A stretch of 64,000 nt of DNA from Vibrio rumoiensis. GTDB lineage: Bacteria; Pseudomonadota; Gammaproteobacteria; Enterobacterales; Vibrionaceae. The translations under genes and the position numbers were made by a program. Shown here piece after piece: positions 36,244 to 44,403 of this stretch. The notes beneath the pieces are model-generated. The model worked only from the letters and a program-made list of their open reading frames with translations. It was not told the origin of the DNA and ran no database searches. The number at the start of each line of letters is the position of its first letter. The stretch's first letter is position 1. Where the stretch lies: contig NZ_AP018688.1 of NCBI RefSeq assembly GCF_002218045.2, positions 1 through 64,000 of the forward strand. Direction: 5' to 3'.

Positions 36244-36552
36244 TTAGCGGTGGGAGTAAAGACGCCAGGCTACACTGCCGGAACTGCCATCACAGATACG
36301 GCCAGCGAACACCGATCCCTGAGAGTATTTGACGCCGTTCAGGTAGCAGTAGCTGCTGTTCTGCGTTTGTTCTGAGCGAAAAGCTGACTCCTGCTGACTC
36401 AAGCGATGCTCGGCAGACTGGAGGCGAACGGAAAGCGCGTTGATTTGCTTCTGCTGATCGCTGATTCGATTTGAGAGTGCTACCGCGTCGTTCTGAGTGG
36501 CGCACCCGGAGAGCAGGGCGGCGGCAATGATAGCTGGGATTAGTTTCTTCAT
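36244..36552 (-). CDS. small lipoprotein of plasmid conjugation cluster
   Basis: 102 residues. Lipoprotein signal MKKLIPAIIAAALLSGCATQ with lipobox LSGC, then a coiled coil (ISDQQKQINALSVRLQSAEH) and a C-terminal YCYLNGVKYSQGSV...C segment with two Cys. Third gene of the minus-strand group. Size and setting suit an entry-exclusion or mating-pair accessory lipoprotein, not proven. Confidence 0.6.
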   Translation of the reverse strand: MKKLIPAIIAAALLSGCATQNDAVALSNRISDQQKQINALSVRLQSAEHRLSQQESAFRSEQTQNSSYCYLNGVKYSQGSVFAGRICDGSSGSVAWRLYSHR

Positions 36553-36555
36553 GTG

Positions 36556-36894
36556 TTACTCCTGAAATGAACGTCCGTATCGCTGAATAATCAGCTCCAG
36601 TGTGTTTTTGTTTTCTGAAATAGTGGTCATAGGGCAAGTGCTTAGAAATACTTTACGAGCAGCAGCTGTCGCGCCGGGGTTGTAGTAGGGGGTGTAAATT
36701 CGTATCTCAAAGAAGCTCTGGCGGCCCATTACACAGTCAGGCCCTGATGTTGCCTCGTTACCTTGTAACTTTCCGGCCATACAGGTGAACGCGAGACACG
36801 GATCACCCTTAGTATTTCCCTCCGCAAAGGCGCTGGCGCTACTGAAGATGCAGTACATCAATAATATTTTTGCAACGGTTCTTAGCTTACTCAT
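36556..36894 (-). CDS. TrbM/KikA/MpfK-like conjugation protein
   Basis: 112 residues from the ATG that overlaps the preceding stop (ATGA). Signal peptide (KILLMYCIFSSASAFA), then the family pattern DPCLAFTCMAGKLQG, CVMGRQSFFEIRIY, ARKVFLSTCP and IIQRYG. These periplasmic proteins belong to plasmid transfer regions such as IncN kikA. It shows that this part of the transposon came from a conjugative plasmid. Confidence 0.7.
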   Translation of the reverse strand: MSKLRTVAKILLMYCIFSSASAFAEGNTKGDPCLAFTCMAGKLQGNEATSGPDCVMGRQSFFEIRIYTPYYNPGATAAARKVFLSTCPMTTISENKNTLELIIQRYGRSFQE

Positions 36895-37241
36895 ACGTTC
36901 CCTCTTATCCATTTGATACAGCTTGTTGAAATCACATTGATAACCAACAGCAATCCCATTAGGAACAACAGGTTATAAAACTCTGGCGCTCCCAAACGGC
37001 CCATAAACCACTCGACAAGAAACAGCACGATTGATAGTGTGGCGATCAACTTCAATAGCTTTCTTGACGCAGCGCTTACGAAAAATAAACAAATACAGCA
37101 ACATGACTTAGAGTAGGTAAAGAGGTTGTTTTTGAGGGACAGGGCAGTCTTTTTGAACCACAGTAGTACCCCCCTTTTAGGCATTTTGTCTTTTTGGTTT
37201 CTTTCGCCTTTCGGCCTCTTAAACTCAATCACATTGCCCAT
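36891..37241 (-). CDS. membrane protein of plasmid conjugation cluster
   Basis: 116 residues: basic N-terminus, then hydrophobic helices near 44-58 and 64-80 and 92-108 (FYNLLFLMGLLLVINVIS). Overlaps the next gene by 4 bases. Function unknown. Kept as part of the plasmid operon. Confidence 0.5.
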   Translation of the reverse strand: MGNVIEFKRPKGERNQKDKMPKRGVLLWFKKTALSLKNNLFTYSKSCCCICLFFVSAASRKLLKLIATLSIVLFLVEWFMGRLGAPEFYNLLFLMGLLLVINVISTSCIKWIRGNV

Positions 37242-37252
37242 CGTTCACTCCC

Positions 37253-37312
37253 TTTCTCGAATCTTCAGATCGTCCAAATCCACACCTTTTTCCAGCAGCT
37301 CAACTAACCATT
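37253..37312 (-). pseudogene. C-terminal end of a truncated plasmid gene
   Basis: Minus strand reads KWLVELLEKGVDLDDLKIRE, then RE and stop, 11 bases before the start of the next gene. The upstream part has been replaced by the 3.2-kb Tn3-family unit that starts at 37315. Shows where the plasmid segment was cut. Confidence 0.5.
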
Positions 37313-37314
37313 TA

Positions 37315-40300
37315 GGGGTTCTAGGGATTTTCCCCTCTAAAAAGACATAATCCTCTGTAGACCACACCAATAAATGGCTGCGGAGGTGGTTTACTTTCAG
37401 CTTGGAGCCTAATCATCCACTATCGGCCTTGTTATTTCGCCAATATTGGGCAATTTCCCAGTATTAGTGAAGTTATACGTTCCGCTTAAGTTGATATTTT
37501 GCCACGCAACGGGCGAAACAGCACGAGTGATACCCGCTTTCTCTTCATCTCCTCTCGCTTCAAAGTGTCCCAGCAGATGACTCAGTATCGCGGAGTTGAA
37601 GTAGATGATCGCGTTGGCAAGCAATCTTGCACATTCATTCCAGATAGCGATTTCACTCTCGTTTTTGCCTCGGAACTGATCGCCATTCACCGACGCAATA
37701 GCCCGTCTCAGGAAGTGCCACGCTTCTCCCCGGTTAAGGGCACGCTGAACGTACTGCCGCAAACTGGCATTGTCTATGTAATCCAGTAAATATTGCGCTT
37801 TGACCAGTCGATTATACTCCGTCAGCGCCTGTAATGTCGGGTGCCCCGAAGGATAACCAGACAACTTTCTTACCAGCATTGCCTGTGTCGTTCGCTTTGT
37901 CTGAAGTGACAGAACAATGCGCCTAATATCCTGCCATCCCGTTTCGATGACATTCGTCCTGATGGGCTTTTTCAGGGCAAGGTTGGTGCCGCCGTGTTCA
38001 TTTTCAGTTACGTCAAACAGATCATTGATGACACTACTGAACTGCGCGTATCGCGGTGCAAAACTGTAACCGCATAGATCCAGTAAGGCGAAGTTAACAT
38101 GATTGACACCGTGTGTATCTGTCGAGAGTACGTCAGGTTTGATTTCACTGCTGTTGGATTGTAACAGGTCATAAATATAGTGTGATTCGTGCTCGTTGGA
38201 ACCGATGATCCGAGCATTGAGGGCGCTGTGGTTGGCCACCAGTGTCATGGCCGTGATCCCTTTGTTGGTGCCGAAATACTTAGAGGAGTACCGGGTTTTA
38301 AAGGTTTCCAGATGGGTTTCGAATTTCTGACCATCCGCACTGGCATGCAGCTGGTCCTCCTGAATATGGTAGTGGCGGAAGATGGGTAGCGCTGCAACCG
38401 CATTATTGATCACGTCGCTGGCGTCATGCAGCGTTTCAGGCCGGATATAGTTGGCCTGCACCGTACTCAGGTGTTCATAGCTTCGATCGGAGATCTGCGC
38501 CATGCCATACACACCACGGTGAGTGGCGTTGGCAATCAGAATGGCCAGTAAATCATCCTGATGAGTGAACCCTTGTTTTTGTATCGGAAGTACATGAGTC
38601 AGACATTTCATGAACCCGGTTTCGCGCTCTACATACCGCAGTACATCCGCGATACCGACCGGTTGCATTCGCTTAAAAAAGGGATTGTTGACCAGAGATG
38701 TAGCGCTTTTGGTCGGCAGACGCCAGCGGGTACCGGTACGATTTTTCATGATCACATTTCGATTGTCTCCCTCATCAATATGGAGAGCAACGTCTTTGAG
38801 TGCACTTTCCAGCCGGTGTTGTTTCTCCTGTAACAATAACTCTGCGGGCTGTTTTAGTCTGTCCAGTGTTGATGAGGCCAGCAAGGTATCCTGCGATGTC
38901 TGGGGGATCAGGTCGTCTTCCAGTGCGCGGTATTTGGTAACATTTGGCAAATAAATGCGTCCATTCAGTCGTGAGGTTAACTGCCGGTAGAGCAGCCATT
39001 CGTAACGTTGCGGGTTAACGTTATCCTGTTTAACCAACCATGGGAGGTGCTTTTTCGGGATGAGCGACGTATCCATCGTCTTCAGTGGTCCACCGAATGC
39101 GATTTCCGTCTGCATCTGTTGAAGTTGGGCGACGACGGCTTCTGAGCCTTTACCGGCCTCACATTCAAGGCACAAGAACACCTGCCTTAACAGTTGCTCC
39201 AGGAGATTGCATTGTTCATCGTAATGTTGCCACTGGTACTCTTCCACGGTCCGTTTCTGTTTTTTCAGGTAAAGGCAGAGGGTCTGGATATCCCTGTCAT
39301 TCATGACCTTCAATGCCTGTTGTCTGACTACTGAGAAGGGTTGATTATCATCAATGTTCTCATCCACAAACAGATGCAGTAACTCTGCCGCTTTCGTGAC
39401 ATTGTCCGCGGCTGACTGCCAGGACAGGAACACTGCTTGTTGTGCAAAGGTGTTGGCAGCTTCTTGTTGCTTGCGGATATGGTAAATGAACCCATCAGTT
39501 AACCGTTCCAGTGCCAGTTGTATCCGCTCTGTCAGGTGACATAGCAACCATAGATGCTGCTGTGCGCGTTTGAATCGTTTGAGTTTACTACCGTAATAGT
39601 TGATGAGCTCACCGAAGTGTTGTCGATTTTTAAGAGACAGATTAAGCCCATCGATAACGCCATTGATTTGCGTGCGCCATGGCGCTAACTGATGATAAAG
39701 GGCAAGCTCTTTTTTAAGTTCAGGTACGGTCAGACTTTTTGCACCGCCTCTGAGCTGGTTCAGGCTTAGTCCGTCATCAATGGCTGTTATGCTGTCCAGA
39801 AAGACGTGAAGTTCAGGACTGGTGAGTTGATTAAGTTGGTGCGCCAGGTCTTTTCTGACCTGCTGCATCGCTCTGCTTATCAGTCTCTGGAGTACGGTGT
39901 ACCTAGGGATAGCAATGCTGTGACTGGTTAGGAATTCAATAGCAGTATCAAAGAGGTAACGCGGCTCCAGCCAGGCATTGCCCACCTGAACAAGGTGGTC
40001 GAAAAGAGAATTGAAGTGCTGACTTTCGTCCCATTTGTGATAACCAGCAAGGTCTAATACTTTTGCGTAGAGTCGATCTTTTTGTTTTTGTGAGGGAGTG
40101 AATGGTCTGAGCCCCTTGCCGCCAAGCAGCTCTTTACTGATGAACATTAAATCCTTAGAAACCTGCGAGTAAGCGATATCTAGGATGACGGGCTTTGATT
40201 TGAAGTATCCCAAAATCGCGACAAAGTAACATCTATGAGCTCTGAGACGAATTGACCGAAAAACTGCCAATTCCGCATCGTTCAGAGAAAAGTACAGACG

Positions 40301-40526
40301 TTGTTCTTCGATTGAAAAAATGGGTGGGGAATAAAGATTTGCCTGTTCTGCTCTCGTGAGAATAGTAATTTCGTTTTTGATGGCCATATCAGGGCTGTTC
40401 CGTATTAAATGTACGATATTTACCTAATTTGCCACACTTATAAGTAGTAACCCACCTCCGCAGCCATTTATTGGTGTGGTCTACAGAGAATTATGTCTTT
40501 TTAGAGGGGAAAATCCCTAGAACCCC
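37315..40526 (-). mobile_element. 3.2-kb minimal Tn3-family unit with 75-bp ends
   Basis: Inverted repeats of about 75 bp (37315-37389 and 40452-40526), beginning GGGGTTCTAGGGATTTTCCC, with one mismatch in 75. Only a transposase gene lies between, without resolvase or cargo. Flanks ATTTA and AACAT do not match, so it has no 5-bp duplication. A deletion or recombination has replaced one flank. Confidence 0.85.
37409..40387 (-). CDS. tnpA: Tn3-family transposase TnpA
   Basis: 992 residues, full length. DDE-type core with HASADGQKFETHLETFKTRY, STDTHGVNHVNFALLDLCGY, and near the end ALNRGEAWHFLRRAIASVNG and SPVAWQNINLSGTYNFT. Divergent from the other two TnpA proteins in the window. No interruption. 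Confidence 0.9.
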   Translation of the reverse strand: MAIKNEITILTRAEQANLYSPPIFSIEEQRLYFSLNDAELAVFRSIRLRAHRCYFVAILGYFKSKPVILDIAYSQVSKDLMFISKELLGGKGLRPFTPSQKQKDRLYAKVLDLAGYHKWDESQHFNSLFDHLVQVGNAWLEPRYLFDTAIEFLTSHSIAIPRYTVLQRLISRAMQQVRKDLAHQLNQLTSPELHVFLDSITAIDDGLSLNQLRGGAKSLTVPELKKELALYHQLAPWRTQINGVIDGLNLSLKNRQHFGELINYYGSKLKRFKRAQQHLWLLCHLTERIQLALERLTDGFIYHIRKQQEAANTFAQQAVFLSWQSAADNVTKAAELLHLFVDENIDDNQPFSVVRQQALKVMNDRDIQTLCLYLKKQKRTVEEYQWQHYDEQCNLLEQLLRQVFLCLECEAGKGSEAVVAQLQQMQTEIAFGGPLKTMDTSLIPKKHLPWLVKQDNVNPQRYEWLLYRQLTSRLNGRIYLPNVTKYRALEDDLIPQTSQDTLLASSTLDRLKQPAELLLQEKQHRLESALKDVALHIDEGDNRNVIMKNRTGTRWRLPTKSATSLVNNPFFKRMQPVGIADVLRYVERETGFMKCLTHVLPIQKQGFTHQDDLLAILIANATHRGVYGMAQISDRSYEHLSTVQANYIRPETLHDASDVINNAVAALPIFRHYHIQEDQLHASADGQKFETHLETFKTRYSSKYFGTNKGITAMTLVANHSALNARIIGSNEHESHYIYDLLQSNSSEIKPDVLSTDTHGVNHVNFALLDLCGYSFAPRYAQFSSVINDLFDVTENEHGGTNLALKKPIRTNVIETGWQDIRRIVLSLQTKRTTQAMLVRKLSGYPSGHPTLQALTEYNRLVKAQYLLDYIDNASLRQYVQRALNRGEAWHFLRRAIASVNGDQFRGKNESEIAIWNECARLLANAIIYFNSAILSHLLGHFEARGDEEKAGITRAVSPVAWQNINLSGTYNFTNTGKLPNIGEITRPIVDD

Positions 40527-40529
40527 AAC

Positions 40530-40742
40530 ATGGCGAATTTTAGATTCTGCGATTTCATGCATCATGTGTGGTATTGCATTGAAGCTGGCAGCACCTTTGT
40601 TAAGCCAATACATATAGAGCGTCGCGATGAAGCTGCATTTCTATTAACTAAATTGCTCCTGTTAGATTGGACACTGAGTTTCCATACCAGAAGTTATTCG
40701 TCCTTTGCTAATTTAAGTAAATACTCTAAACCATTTCTGTCC
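40530..40742 (+). other. 5' exon region of second group II intron
   Basis: An open stretch of 71 codons starting MANFRFCDFMHHVWYCIEAG leads directly to the intron start. Joining 40742 to 44243 continues as ISELRY and stop. The frame may be a remnant of a gene or only chance. I recognise no family. Confidence 0.3.
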
Positions 40743-41083
40743 GTGCGACCTGAAGTCGTATGAAGCGTTGTTCACCGCTTTATGAGTGAACCGTCTGTAT
40801 CACCAGATGAACCTACGAGCCTGAATAAAGCAGCGGCTCGGACAATGTAACGAAACTTGGCAGTTGGGCTGAGTGGGAAAAGAATCGTGAGAGGACGTTC
40901 CTCCTGAAAACCACAATTCGGGTAAGTGCTAGGTAGTCAGTATGATGAACATATGTGAATCCATTCAAGGTGCGTTATATGATGAAGCAGCGGAAGTGGT
41001 TATTACGCTGTAGCCAAAAGGCAATGAGAGTTGGAAAGAGGTTGGACAGTACTTTTTCGTGGTCACTGCACTCTCCGCACTTA

Positions 41084-42413
41084 TATGGACTCCTCGTTTT
41101 AATCAATGCCTTTAAAATATGACGATAGTTGCGCACTTATATACGGGCTCTTTTTGGATAGCTATTCCTGCCCTTTGATGTGTTCGCCCCAATGGTTCAA
41201 GTCTATAGTGCAGTATCCGAATACTTTAGTGCGGAGCTGAATTCCATTGGTTTTCTTATCGCTTTATTTTATGCAAGCCATTGAATTAAAATTTTATTTA
41301 ACGATAATTACGCTTGAATCGGCAATGGTTGGTAGTCACTATCACTTTTTATGAGTGCAACGGCTGTTCTAACAGTTTTATTTGCCATAGCTATTGCGGC
41401 TATTTTCTTACCACGCCGCTCTACGATAGATTTTAGCCATCGTTCTTTCTCTGTTGTTGGAGCACGAAGTGTTACTTTGTACACTATGGACATTGCTCCT
41501 TGATACAAGAGACTTCTCAAGCGCTTATCTGCACAACTTTTAGAAATATGCCCAATCCGTTCTTTACCACCTGTAGAGTGTTGTTTCGGTGTTAATCCAA
41601 TACAAGCAGATGCATCCCTACTGTGTGTAAATTCTTTACCGTCACCTAAACGTATCATTAGACCTAACGCTACAATTGGGCCGACACCCTCCAGTTTACT
41701 CAGCTTTTGGCAAATTTTGTTTTGTTTGATGTGTTCTGCAATCAAACAGTCGTAGTATTCTATTTGTTCTGTTTGCATCGCTAGGATATCAGCTTGTGAA
41801 GCTAGTACCTGGCGTAAACTATCAGGCAAGCCATTTTCGGCATCTTCTAATATTTCTGGGATCCGTTTTACTAAAGGGGCTATTCCTTTAGGCAACACGA
41901 TGCCATATTCGTTTAGGAACCCACGCATCTGATTACTGAGAGCTGTTCGCTGTGCTAATTGTAATGCTCGAGCTCGATCTAAGCACTGCAACCCTTGCTC
42001 ATCTTCAGACATCAAATTACAACTGAATATATGAGGGAGAAGAGCAGCAACACCTACTGCATAAGCATCGTTCTTATCCGTCTTTTGCTTAAGTTGTAGC
42101 CCTTTAACTGATCGAGGTTGGATGATTTTTACCTCATGGCCGTTTCCTTTGGCTAAGCGGGCCCAATAGTGAGCACCACCACAAGCTTCCATGGCTACCA
42201 AGGAAAACCTCTTCTTTCCAGTTAGCAGTTTAATCAAACTGTTACGACTAATAGCTTTGTTTAAAAGAACTTCACCGTTGTTTCTCATATAGCAAACTTG
42301 AAATGAGTTTTTCGCTAAGTCGATTGCAAGTAAAAGATTGTCTTCCATATCTGCTCTCCACAGTTTTATCAGATGTATCTGTACCGTACTCCCTGGGGGG
42401 AGAGGAGTCCATA
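41084..42413 (-). mobile_element. IS110-family (IS1111-type) element in intron
   Basis: TATGGACTCCTC (41084-41095) and GAGGAGTCCATA (42402-42413) are 12-bp perfect subterminal inverted repeats, a hallmark of the IS1111 group. Outer boundaries may extend a few bases. No duplication expected or seen. Confidence 0.7.
41308..42348 (-). CDS. IS110/IS1111-family transposase
   Basis: 346 residues from MEDNLLLAIDLAKNSFQVCY. DEDD motifs: first Asp there, then VAMEACGGAHYWARLAKGNG and TDKNDAYAV. The C-terminal part has KLEGVGPIVALGLMIRLGDG and ACIGLTPKQHSTGGKERIGH. The open frame extends upstream to 42429, beyond the element end, so the internal ATG is preferred. Confidence 0.85.
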   Translation of the reverse strand: MEDNLLLAIDLAKNSFQVCYMRNNGEVLLNKAISRNSLIKLLTGKKRFSLVAMEACGGAHYWARLAKGNGHEVKIIQPRSVKGLQLKQKTDKNDAYAVGVAALLPHIFSCNLMSEDEQGLQCLDRARALQLAQRTALSNQMRGFLNEYGIVLPKGIAPLVKRIPEILEDAENGLPDSLRQVLASQADILAMQTEQIEYYDCLIAEHIKQNKICQKLSKLEGVGPIVALGLMIRLGDGKEFTHSRDASACIGLTPKQHSTGGKERIGHISKSCADKRLRSLLYQGAMSIVYKVTLRAPTTEKERWLKSIVERRGKKIAAIAMANKTVRTAVALIKSDSDYQPLPIQA

Positions 42414-42659
42414 CATCTATAGTGGGCATCTACCCTGATATTGCGCGACATGCGGAACACGGTAAGCCAGTATCGTTCCTTCGGGAAAGCTGTCTGTGAA
42501 GAGAGCCGATAGCGGTGCTGGTAAAGGAGGTTGGAAAAAGCGAATGCTGCATTGTAATGATGCAGATACAGACGAATGTCTGACACGAAAGTGTGCCCAC
42601 TTCCAACTGGTCTCCCATTGCAAGATGATTTGGAAAACTTTATTTAAGAAGGAACGCAG

Positions 42660-44132
42660 ATGATCTCTTCTCATGAAGTGAGTGCCCCTTCTGGCAGCGC
42701 CCAATGGCAATCCATCGACTGGAAAGCGGTTGAGCGTCATGTGTTAAGGCTCCAGATGCGCATTGCAAAAGCAATCCGAGAAGGTAAACACGGTAAGGCA
42801 AAAGCACTACAGTGGATACTGACTCACTCGAAAGCAGCAAAACTTCTCGCTGTTCGTCGAGTATCACAAAACAAAGGCAGTAAAACGCCAGGAATTGACG
42901 GCGACATCTGGAACACCGATGCACGTCGAATGGCGGCAGTCAGCTTACTGAGCAGAAAAGGCTATCGAGCCAAACCGCTCAGAAGAATCTATATCCCAAA
43001 GAAAAACGGCAAGCTTAGACCATTAGGTATCCCGTGTATGATAGACCGAGCGCAACAAGCGTTACACCTTCTCGCACTAGAACCTATATCTGAAACAATT
43101 GCCGACCCTAACAGCTATGGGTTTAGACCCAATCGAAGCGCAGCCGATGCAATACAGCAGTGCTTCAAATGCCTATGCAAAAAGGGAGCAGCACAATGGG
43201 TTCTTGAGGGGGATATCAAAGCTTGTTTTGACAAGATAGGTCACCAGTGGCTACTTGATAATATCCCGACAGACAAAAGGATGCTCAAGCAATGGCTGGG
43301 ATGTGGCTATATAGACAAGGGGCTGTTCTACAAAACGGCAGAGGGAACACCACAAGGCGGGATAATTTCACCCACCCTGATGTTACTTACTCTTGTCGGA
43401 CTAGAAAAGTTAACTAAGTCTATCGCTCGCAAAACAGGCAGCAGAGTCAACTTTATAGGTTATGCTGACGACTTTGTTATCACTGGGTCTTCAAAGGAAG
43501 TTTTTGTGAATGACATTAAGCCGCAACTGATGACTTTCTTACAAGAAAGAGGTTTAACGCTTTCTGAAGAGAAAACGCATGTGACTCATATTAATGATGG
43601 CTTTGACTTTCTTGGCTTTAACGCCAGAAAGTACAAAGGAAAACTGCTCATTAAACCGAGCAAGTCCAACGTATTATCATTCTTACGAAACATGCGTGAC
43701 GTCATCAGAAAACACGCAACAATCCCAGTAGCCGATCTCATCAAGATGATGAATCCAAAACTACGAGGATGGGCGAATTACTATCGCCATTGTGTTGCTA
43801 AACAAACCTTCGGCTATGTTGGCCATCAGGTGTTTCTAGCGTTATGGCGATGGTCAGTCAGGCGTCACCCAAACAAGGGGCGTAAATGGATCGCACACAA
43901 GTACTTTCTAAACTATCAAGGGCAATGGATTTTCCATGGCTGGTTTAAAAAGGATGGGCTGTATGGCGTGATCCGACTGTTTCAAATCGGTCAAGTGCCA
44001 ATCAAGCGACATGTAAAAATCATGAGTCAAGCGAACCCGTTCGATCCTTTTTGGGAAGGTTTTCTCAATGAACGTAAGGTGAAAAATACAGGTCGTAACT
44101 CATGGTTTGAACCTGTTGCAACAGCTTTGTGA
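42660..44132 (+). CDS. ltrA: group II intron reverse transcriptase/maturase
   Basis: 490 residues. RT0-RT7: GIDGDIWNT, IYIPKKNGKLRPLGIPCM, SYGFRPNRSAADAIQQC, LEGDIKACFDKIGH, GTPQGGIISPTLMLLTL and active-site IGYADDFVITG, then the X maturase domain (MNPKLRGWANYYRHCV). The C-terminus (RHPNKGRKWIAHKYF) may be a DNA-binding segment. No clear HNH motif. Full length. Confidence 0.9.
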   Translation: MISSHEVSAPSGSAQWQSIDWKAVERHVLRLQMRIAKAIREGKHGKAKALQWILTHSKAAKLLAVRRVSQNKGSKTPGIDGDIWNTDARRMAAVSLLSRKGYRAKPLRRIYIPKKNGKLRPLGIPCMIDRAQQALHLLALEPISETIADPNSYGFRPNRSAADAIQQCFKCLCKKGAAQWVLEGDIKACFDKIGHQWLLDNIPTDKRMLKQWLGCGYIDKGLFYKTAEGTPQGGIISPTLMLLTLVGLEKLTKSIARKTGSRVNFIGYADDFVITGSSKEVFVNDIKPQLMTFLQERGLTLSEEKTHVTHINDGFDFLGFNARKYKGKLLIKPSKSNVLSFLRNMRDVIRKHATIPVADLIKMMNPKLRGWANYYRHCVAKQTFGYVGHQVFLALWRWSVRRHPNKGRKWIAHKYFLNYQGQWIFHGWFKKDGLYGVIRLFQIGQVPIKRHVKIMSQANPFDPFWEGFLNERKVKNTGRNSWFEPVATAL

Positions 44133-44242
44133 ATTGCTGGGTAACACTAACGCCTTAGTGGAGGCTTGAGCCGTATGCAGTGAAAGTTGCACGTACGGTT
44201 CTCAGGAGGGCGGCATCTGGTAACAGGTGTCGCCTATCCGAC

Positions 44243-44403
44243 ATTTCCGAGTTACGATACTGATTTTCAGTGTGTGATCACCAAGCGATTCTGTCGTACC
44301 TCACACCTATGAAACCGGATTGTCAGCATCGGGTTTTAATTGAGGCATTTATCTGGTTAGCTAAGTGTGTGTCCTTTTGACATAGCTACCGGAGGAAATA
44401 AGA
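44243..44403. other. 3' exon and leader of outer tnpA
   Basis: 161 bases between intron end and TnpA. A GGAGG ribosome site lies at 44391-44395. No other gene. Confidence 0.5.

Larger units (their letters stand above)
40743..44242 (+). mobile_element. second group II intron, carrying an IS110-family element
   Basis: It starts GTGCGACCTGAAGTCGTATG (classic GUGCG end). Domain V follows the RT gene at about 44168-44203 (GAGCCGTATGCAGTG...CGTACGGTTC) and a domain VI stem ends CCTATCCGAC at 44242. An IS110-family element occupies about 41084-42413 in the domain I-IV part. Without it the intron is about 2.2 kb. The RT gene is intact. Confidence 0.8.
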
